Origin: Synergistales bacterium
Lineage (GTDB): Bacteria; Synergistota; Synergistia; Synergistales; Aminobacteriaceae
Direction of reading: 5' to 3'
Assembly: GCA_026002715.1 (NCBI GenBank)
Contig: BOCC01000085.1
Span: forward strand, 1 to 9,683
DNA length: 9,683 bases
Position numbers and translations under genes: made by a program
The notes under the pieces: generated by a model
Seen by the model: only the letters and a program-made list of their open reading frames with translations
The model's database searches: none
Told to the model about the DNA's origin: nothing
In this document: in pieces, positions 4,934-9,683 of the stretch
Layout: each line of letters begins with the position of its first letter
Position numbering within the stretch: the stretch's first letter is position 1

Positions 4934-6226
4934 ATGGCCCAAGACAATAATGGCCGCGACAATCTGGGCTTTATAGGCGATCTTCTATATAAGTACTTGT
5001 GCGATGTGCTTTACGCGCCTCTCAAGGCTCATCTTGACATATCGTCGCTCCCGGAAGAGCTTCACGCGTTCGCATCGGGACTACAGTTCTTTGCCGAGTG
5101 CGTAATAGAGGTAAACAACTTGGCGAAATCCCTTTCAAAAGGAGACGTTCTCAGGGCAAAGCTTCCATCCAGAGAAAACGAGATGGCCTCTCCCCTCAAG
5201 TCCCTGCATTCCTCACTCTCTCACCTGACTTGGCAGACTATGCAGATAGCCAAGGGTGACTACGGTCAGCGTGTGGAGTTTATGGGCGAATTTGCCGATT
5301 CGTTCAATGTTATGGTAGAGCAGCTGAAAGAACGAAGAGACGCTCTGAACGTAGAAATAAAAAACGGGCAAGAAAAGGCCAAGGCCCTCGAGCAGAGCAA
5401 CAGTCTATTTGAGGCGGTAACCGCCTGCCTGCATCAGCTGATAGCGGTCGTGGATATCGAAACGCCGCAGGAATGGCTTTTTCTGAATCATCCGGTGGAG
5501 CAGTTTCTTAAAAAAAGAAAATTTATGCCTTATGTATTTAAATGGATAACCGAGCAGGTCGAGCGGAACGAGGGATTAGATTCCCCAAGCTCGACGGAGT
5601 TAGATCTGTCGGACGCGGAGAAACCGCAGTATATCTCCGTAGAGCGCTATCCGTTGCGCTGGTATGGACGCGACGCCGCGGTTTTTGTGCTGGCCGACAT
5701 CACGCTCGAAAAAATACGCTACTCGCAGTTGGAGGCTTATGCGTACCGTGACGCGCTGACAGGGGCGTACAACCGCCATTACGGTATGGAAATACTCAAT
5801 AAATGGATATCTGAGGGTCTAAGTTTTCTCATATGTTTTATAGACATAGATTATCTGAAGTACGTCAACGACGCATACGGACATGAGGCCGGTGACTCTT
5901 ATATCCTGTTGACCACTGAGACCCTGGGGGCTTTTACCAAAGACATGATGATATTTCGTCTGGGGGGAGACGAATTCATGCTGCTGCTCAGAGACTGGGA
6001 GCTGAAAGCGGCCGAGGAGCGCCTTGAGGAAATCCGAACTAAACTCAGAGAGCAAAAAGCCTCGCCAAGCGCCATAAACCCCTACAGCATAAGCTACGGA
6101 GTGGTGTCGGTCGACAAAAATAACACCCTACCCCCAAGCAAACTTCTTGCGAACGCGGACGAAAAAATGTACGAATACAAGCGGGCACATAAGGTGTCGC
6201 GCCTTGGTGACGCCGCCAAAATATGA
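4934..6226 (+). CDS. Soluble HAMP-like/PAS-like GGDEF diguanylate cyclase
   Basis: A 430-residue cytosolic protein likely to make cyclic di-GMP from two GTP. The N-terminal 80 residues are helical and unassigned. Residues 86-131 resemble a HAMP-type linker (GDYGQRVEFMGEFADSFNVM) without transmembrane helices, followed by a coiled coil (131-155) and a PAS-like sensor region (about 156-258, ending VFVLADITLEK). The GGDEF domain runs from YRDALTGAYNRHYG (271-284) through FIDIDYLKYVNDAYGHEAGD (302-321) to RLGGDEF (342-348), so the catalytic motif is intact. The inhibitory RxxD site, nine residues before GGDEF, reads TKDM (335-338), so feedback inhibition is probably lost. The start has GGAG (4921-4924) nine nt upstream. 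Its stop overlaps the next gene as ATGA, indicating translational coupling with an ABC-F protein. Confidence 0.9.
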   Translation: MAQDNNGRDNLGFIGDLLYKYLCDVLYAPLKAHLDISSLPEELHAFASGLQFFAECVIEVNNLAKSLSKGDVLRAKLPSRENEMASPLKSLHSSLSHLTWQTMQIAKGDYGQRVEFMGEFADSFNVMVEQLKERRDALNVEIKNGQEKAKALEQSNSLFEAVTACLHQLIAVVDIETPQEWLFLNHPVEQFLKKRKFMPYVFKWITEQVERNEGLDSPSSTELDLSDAEKPQYISVERYPLRWYGRDAAVFVLADITLEKIRYSQLEAYAYRDALTGAYNRHYGMEILNKWISEGLSFLICFIDIDYLKYVNDAYGHEAGDSYILLTTETLGAFTKDMMIFRLGGDEFMLLLRDWELKAAEERLEEIRTKLREQKASPSAINPYSISYGVVSVDKNNTLPPSKLLANADEKMYEYKRAHKVSRLGDAAKI

Positions 6227-8145
6227 TAGACATAAAAGGGCTTCGCCTGAGCTTTGGCGAGCGTGTTATTTTTGACGGGGTGGACTGGAGAATCGGCGAC
6301 GGCGCGCGTTTTGGTCTTGTAGGGGACAACGGCGCGGGCAAGACGACTCTCCTTCGTATTTTGGTGAGAGAAGCGGAGTCTGACGACGGCGTTATTTCGC
6401 GCTCTAAAAATCAGACCGTAGGCTATTTGCCGCAAGACCTTACGGAGCTTGGCGCTGGCCGCGCGGAGTTGGAGCGGGGCGGAACGGTCTTGGAATATCT
6501 CAGACGCCGCGTCGGACTGTCGGCGGCGGAGGAGCGTCTGCGCGTATTGGAAAACGAGATTTCAAACACAAACGCTCACTCCAAATCTCTGCCGTCCCTC
6601 TTGGAGGAGCATTCGCGCGCCGCTCGGCGTTTTGAGTCTCTCGGCGGGTTTGAGTTCGATTTGTCCGCCCGTAAGATTTTATACGGCTTGGGATTTGCGG
6701 ACGGCGACGAGGCGCGAGGCTGCGCGGAGTTCTCGGGCGGCTGGAAGATGAGGATAGCGTTGTCCGCTCTTTTGCTGTTGCGCCCTGATGTTTTGCTTAT
6801 GGATGAACCGACCAACCATCTCGACTCCGAAAGCATGGAGTGGCTTGAGTCTTGGATAAACGCGCATGTCGGCGCGGTCGTGGCCGTCTCACATGACAGA
6901 CGCTTTCTGGACAATACGATAAAGGAAATAGCGGAGTTAGATCGCGGCAAACTGACGGTTTATCCTTGGAACTACGAACGTTATCTCATAGAAAAAGAGC
7001 TCTCCAAGGGACGTCTCGAAAAAACCGTTGCCGAGCAGAAGGCTAAGGTGGCTGATATAGAACGTTTTATATCGCGCTTTCGCTACAAGTCCTCAAAGGC
7101 CGCGCAGGTGCAAAGCCGTCTTCGCCAGCTCGAAAAAATGGATATTCAAGAGTTATCGGGTCCCTCAAAAACCGTGCGTTTTCGCATCCCCGAAGCACCC
7201 GAAAGCGGGCGCGAGATTTTGAGCGCGAAAAACCTCTCAAAAAGCTACGGCGCGACTCAGGTTTTCAGCGGTGTCGCGCTTACTATCGCCCGAGGCGAAA
7301 GAGTCGCGCTTGTGGGCGTGAACGGCGCGGGCAAATCGACGCTGCTGAGAATTTTGAGCCAGACGGAGGAGCCGGACACGGGCGGCGTGAGCTTGGGGCA
7401 TAACGTCAAGCGCGCGTTCTACTCTCAGGAGAGCGCGCAAAACGTGAACTACTCGCGCACCGTATGGGAGGAGGCTCGCACCGCGCCGTCCAAACTACTC
7501 GAGGCCGACCGCCGCACGCTCTTAGGTTCTTTTCTTTTTTCGGGCGCGGACATACAAAAATCGGTGTCAGTCCTATCCGGCGGAGAAAAGGCGAGGTTGG
7601 CCCTCTTCAAGCTAATGCTCTCTGAGACGAATTTCCTGATACTCGACGAGCCGACAAACCATCTCGACATGAAAACCAAAGACCTTTTTCAGAGAGCCTT
7701 GCTTCAGTACGGAGGCGCGCTTCTCATAGTCTCCCACGACCGCCACTTTTTAGACGCTCTCGCGGACCGCGTCATAGAGATACGCGGCGGCAAAATCTAC
7801 GACTATCCGGGCAATTACTCCTGGTTTTTGGAAAAGCGGGAGGAGATTTTGAAAAAAGAGTCTTTTGAGAACATACCCGAACACAAAAAAGACGCAAAGC
7901 AGGGGAACGAAAACCTAAAAGCCAAACGGGAGGCGGAGCGGGCGATCAAAAAAGAACTGTCGTCTCTCGAAGCCGCCATAGCCAAACAAGAGACGCGTAA
8001 GAGTGAGATAGACGCGTCTTTATGTTTGCCCGAAACTTTTACCGATTCCGACCTATCGCGCGCGCTCGCGGCTGAAAGGGCTGAGTTGGAGCGATCTCTG
8101 GATCGAGACTATATCCGATGGGAAGAGATCGCGCAAAGCGTATAA
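6223..8145 (+). CDS. ABC-F family ribosome-associated ATPase
   Basis: A 640-residue soluble protein with two ABC ATPase domains and no membrane segments, the ABC-F plan; such proteins bind the ribosomal E site and relieve stalls or, in some subfamilies, protect from antibiotics. Domain 1: Walker A GDNGAGKTT (34-42), signature FSGGWKMR (170-177), Walker B LLMDEPTNHL (191-200), SHDR (223-226). The charged interdomain linker spans about 245-325 (FRYKSSKAAQVQSRLRQLEK, 286-305). Domain 2: GVNGAGKST (365-373), LSGGEKAR (451-458), LILDEPTNHLD (472-482), SHDR (504-507). The C-terminal 100 residues form a charged coiled coil, as in YdiF/Uup-type members, and the length fits those housekeeping types better than short resistance forms. 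The ATG overlaps the stop of the GGDEF gene, and there is only a weak ribosome binding site, consistent with coupling. The subfamily cannot be fixed by eye. Confidence 0.93.
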   Translation: MIDIKGLRLSFGERVIFDGVDWRIGDGARFGLVGDNGAGKTTLLRILVREAESDDGVISRSKNQTVGYLPQDLTELGAGRAELERGGTVLEYLRRRVGLSAAEERLRVLENEISNTNAHSKSLPSLLEEHSRAARRFESLGGFEFDLSARKILYGLGFADGDEARGCAEFSGGWKMRIALSALLLLRPDVLLMDEPTNHLDSESMEWLESWINAHVGAVVAVSHDRRFLDNTIKEIAELDRGKLTVYPWNYERYLIEKELSKGRLEKTVAEQKAKVADIERFISRFRYKSSKAAQVQSRLRQLEKMDIQELSGPSKTVRFRIPEAPESGREILSAKNLSKSYGATQVFSGVALTIARGERVALVGVNGAGKSTLLRILSQTEEPDTGGVSLGHNVKRAFYSQESAQNVNYSRTVWEEARTAPSKLLEADRRTLLGSFLFSGADIQKSVSVLSGGEKARLALFKLMLSETNFLILDEPTNHLDMKTKDLFQRALLQYGGALLIVSHDRHFLDALADRVIEIRGGKIYDYPGNYSWFLEKREEILKKESFENIPEHKKDAKQGNENLKAKREAERAIKKELSSLEAAIAKQETRKSEIDASLCLPETFTDSDLSRALAAERAELERSLDRDYIRWEEIAQSV

Positions 8146-8170
8146 AACTAAATTTCAGGAATTCCGCCAT

Positions 8171-8225
8171 TCAAATTATCATCAAATTATCATCAAATTA
8201 TCATAAAATTATCATCAAATTATCA
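8171..8225 (+). repeat. Five 11-bp direct repeats (TCAAATTATCA)
   Basis: Five contiguous 11-bp units: four are exact TCAAATTATCA (8171-8181, 8182-8192, 8193-8203, 8215-8225) and one has TAAAATTATCA (8204-8214). A sixth, broken unit begins at 8226. Eleven bp is close to one helical turn, so the AT tracts fall on the same face of DNA. They end about 43 bp upstream of the -35 box of the next gene, a position suited to an activator, repressor or curved-DNA element. There are no spacers between units, so this is not a CRISPR array. Confidence 0.9.
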
Positions 8226-8267
8226 TAAAGATCACAATGGTGATTTAATACATAAATTTTATAAACA

Positions 8268-8295
8268 TTGACAGCAAGCCCATTTATAGTATTAT
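8268..8295 (+). promoter_or_regulatory. Sigma-70-type promoter of the cysteine-synthase-like gene
   Basis: TTGACA (8268-8273) is a perfect -35 box and TATTAT (8290-8295) is a -10 box with one mismatch, 16 nt apart. Transcription would begin near 8302, giving a leader of about 80 nt before the ATG at 8382. This is the best promoter in the window. Confidence 0.7.
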
Positions 8296-8381
8296 TGACT
8301 TGTTTTATGAGTAGAATATGGTGTTGTGTAGAGGTGTATTGCATTGCATCTCAATAATATTATTTTAGGGGGCATACGCGC

Positions 8382-9347
8382 ATGGCAGTGATGGGGAGTA
8401 TATTGGAAGCTATAGGCAACACGCCTCTCGTCAACCTCGAACGTCTTGTGAAACACTGGAAGGTCGAGGGGCGCATCCTCGCGAAATTGGACCACCTGAA
8501 CCCGTCGGGCAGCAAAAAAGACCGTATAGCCCTCGGGATGATCCGCTCGGCGGAGCGTAAGGGCCTGCTGAAGCGCGGACAGACCGTCATCGAGGAGACG
8601 AGCGGGAACACGGGCAATGGGTTGGCGTTGGTCTGCGCTCTTCTGGGTTATCCCTTCATCGCCGTTATGTCCAAGGGCAACTCTATTGAGAGAGTGCGCG
8701 TTTCCAACGCGTTCGGCGCTAAGGTCGTTAGGGTGGATCAGGCGCCGGGGTCTAAATCGGGGGAGGTCAGCGCGGCGGACTTGGATTTGGTCATAGAGGA
8801 AACGGAGCGCCTTACCAAAGAGCTGGGGGCTTTTTGCGTGGGACAGTTTCATAACGCCGACAACGCGGTTGCTCAAGAGACGACAGGCGACGAGATGTGG
8901 GAACAGTCGGAAGGAAAAATCGACGCAATAGCCGATTTCGTCGGGACGGGCGGTGGTTTTGTCGGCATCGCGACCGCCATGAAGCGTCACGAGCCCAAAA
9001 CGCGCTGCTATCTGATCGAACCCGCAAACGCTCCTTACTACAGCGGAGAGAAGCCCAAAGAAGAGGCGGGACACCATATTCAGGGAGGCGGGTACGCCCG
9101 AGAGGTGCCCTTTCTGGATCGCTCGCTTATCACCGGCTGCGTTTCCGTTTCCGACGAAGAAGCGATAGAATGCGCGCGTCTTTTGTCGAGCGTGGAGGGT
9201 ATTTTCTGCGGGTTCTCAGCCGGAGCCAACGTAGCCGCGGCCAGAAAGCTACTTCAAGGAGCCGAGAAAGGCAAAACCGTCGCCGTCGTCATCTGCGACA
9301 GCGGCTTCAAATACCTCAGCACCGATCTCTATCCTCTGAAAGACTGA
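8382..9347 (+). CDS. Cysteine synthase family PLP-dependent enzyme
   Basis: A 321-residue fold-type II PLP enzyme of the O-acetylserine sulfhydrylase/cystathionine beta-synthase family. IGNTPLVNL (11-19) opens the protein. The PLP lysine is K46 in NPSGSKKDR (40-48); the substrate loop is TSGNTG (73-78); the phosphate loop is GTGGG (188-192); and CDSGFKYLST (305-314) matches the PDSGERYLST end of CysK, with S307 contacting the PLP ring nitrogen. Length is close to CysK (about 310), with no CBS or other tail domain. Differences from typical CysK include EETSGNTG for EPTSGNTG, GTGGG for GTGGT, and GGGYAREVP where CysK has an IGAGFVP-type loop, so the acceptor or substrate may differ. The ribosome binding site AGGGGG (8367-8372) is nine nt from the ATG. 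It has its own promoter. No serine acetyltransferase gene is next to it. Confidence 0.88.
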   Translation: MAVMGSILEAIGNTPLVNLERLVKHWKVEGRILAKLDHLNPSGSKKDRIALGMIRSAERKGLLKRGQTVIEETSGNTGNGLALVCALLGYPFIAVMSKGNSIERVRVSNAFGAKVVRVDQAPGSKSGEVSAADLDLVIEETERLTKELGAFCVGQFHNADNAVAQETTGDEMWEQSEGKIDAIADFVGTGGGFVGIATAMKRHEPKTRCYLIEPANAPYYSGEKPKEEAGHHIQGGGYAREVPFLDRSLITGCVSVSDEEAIECARLLSSVEGIFCGFSAGANVAAARKLLQGAEKGKTVAVVICDSGFKYLSTDLYPLKD

Positions 9348-9366
9348 ATAAGACCCGATCCGCGCG

Positions 9367-9401
9367 AGCCCAAAACCTTGATTTTCCAAGGGTTTTGGGC
9401 T
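9367..9401. terminator. Long hairpin between convergent genes
   Basis: AGCCCAAAACCTTG (9367-9380) pairs with CAAG-G-GTTTTGGGCT (9387-9401), about 14 bp with one bulged G and a six-nt loop. It lies 19 nt after the stop of the cysteine-synthase-like gene and 11 nt from the stop of the convergent symporter gene, so it can serve as a two-way terminator. Neither strand has a T-run after the stem. Confidence 0.7.
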
Positions 9402-9412
9402 ACCTTGAGGGG

Positions 9413-9683
9413 TCAGCGTTTGGGAGCGAGTATAAGAACCAGAATATTCGCCGCCATGCCGGGAAACAGCGGGTCTATACTTGCAGGCAGAAAGAACTTC
9501 CCCAAAAGCACAAAAAGAGGCCCGGCAACCATGGCCGCTATAGCGAACTTACCCTGTATTCTGCCCTTGAAAAACAGAGCCGCGCAAAGCGGCCCGAAGG
9601 CCACCGCGCCCCTGAGCCCCATGGACAAAAAGCTCCAGCTCAAAATCATCGAGCCCATGTTGCCGCCCGAGAAAACAGCCGAG
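9413..9683 (-). CDS. Sodium:solute symporter, C-terminal part (5' end outside window)
   Basis: The frame is open from the window edge to TGA (9415-9413), encoding the last 89 residues. It matches the end of SSS-family sodium/solute symporters (PutP/PanF-like inner-membrane carriers): SWSFLSMGLRGAVAFGPLCA with helix, then FKGRIQGKFAIAAMVAGPLF and KFFLPASIDPLFPG, and a last helix ending in LAPKR. Three hydrophobic segments are visible. The methionine at 9658 is internal; the true start lies off the window. The solute cannot be told from this end. It is convergent with the cysteine-synthase-like gene across the hairpin at 9367-9401. Confidence 0.85.
   Translation of the reverse strand, partial: SAVFSGGNMGSMILSWSFLSMGLRGAVAFGPLCAALFFKGRIQGKFAIAAMVAGPLFVLLGKFFLPASIDPLFPGMAANILVLILAPKR

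Noticed and set aside
8171..8225. CRISPR array
   Set aside because: Units are only 11 bp and contiguous, with no spacers and no cas genes nearby.
8295..8317. Second promoter with TTGACT (8295-8300) and TAGAAT (8312-8317)
   Set aside because: Spacing is only 11 nt, too short for sigma-70; the pair at 8268-8295 is much better.
8292..9077. 261-codon open frame on the minus strand opposite the cysteine-synthase-like gene
   Set aside because: It is a shadow of a confidently identified plus-strand gene, has no family similarity, and runs across that gene's promoter.

Overview
The window is bacterial chromosome with short, mostly well-spaced genes, strong Shine-Dalgarno sites and moderate GC. The gene families (acetamidase/formamidase, TfoX C-terminal protein, Rpn-type nuclease, V4R protein, HAMP-like/GGDEF protein, ABC-F ATPase, cysteine-synthase-like enzyme, sodium:solute symporter) would suit an amino-acid-using anaerobe such as a member of the Synergistota or a Clostridia-like lineage. 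That placement is inferred from protein flavour only; there is no rRNA or marker gene to fix it.

Layout. 1-536: non-coding, with a small terminator (40-62) and an 11-bp inverted repeat (12-22/100-110). 537-1826 (+): acetamidase/formamidase with an internal four-cysteine knuckle, followed by a 12-bp perfect hairpin. 1882-2139 (+): TfoX C-terminal-domain protein. 2266-3838 (-): an Rpn/PD-(D/E)XK nuclease locus. It has a full-length gene (2837-3805) and, directly downstream in the same frame, a second copy of only its C-terminal part (2336-2836), then a U-tailed terminator (2266-2301). 3901-4203 (-): two gene fossils, one FeoA-like and one IS200/RAYT-like. 4317-8145 (+): probable operon of a V4R ligand-binding protein, a soluble PAS-like/GGDEF diguanylate cyclase and an ABC-F ATPase; the last two overlap by ATGA. 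8171-8295: five 11-bp direct repeats and a good sigma-70 promoter in front of a cysteine-synthase-family gene (8382-9347, +). This is followed by a long hairpin and the 3' end of a convergent sodium:solute symporter gene (9413 to window end, -).

Most interesting region: the Rpn locus. Both copies carry a strong internal Shine-Dalgarno (GAGGAGGGG, 8 nt from GGAGG to ATG) inside the reading frame. It would allow separate translation of a 60-residue (full gene) and a 64-residue (partial copy) C-terminal protein. This matches the layout reported for E. coli Rpn proteins, where a C-terminal product made from an internal start inhibits the full-length toxic nuclease. Here the C-terminal module also appears duplicated as a stand-alone downstream copy sharing the transcript and terminator, which would be an expanded intragenic-antitoxin arrangement. 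The sequence supports the architecture; the function is inference.
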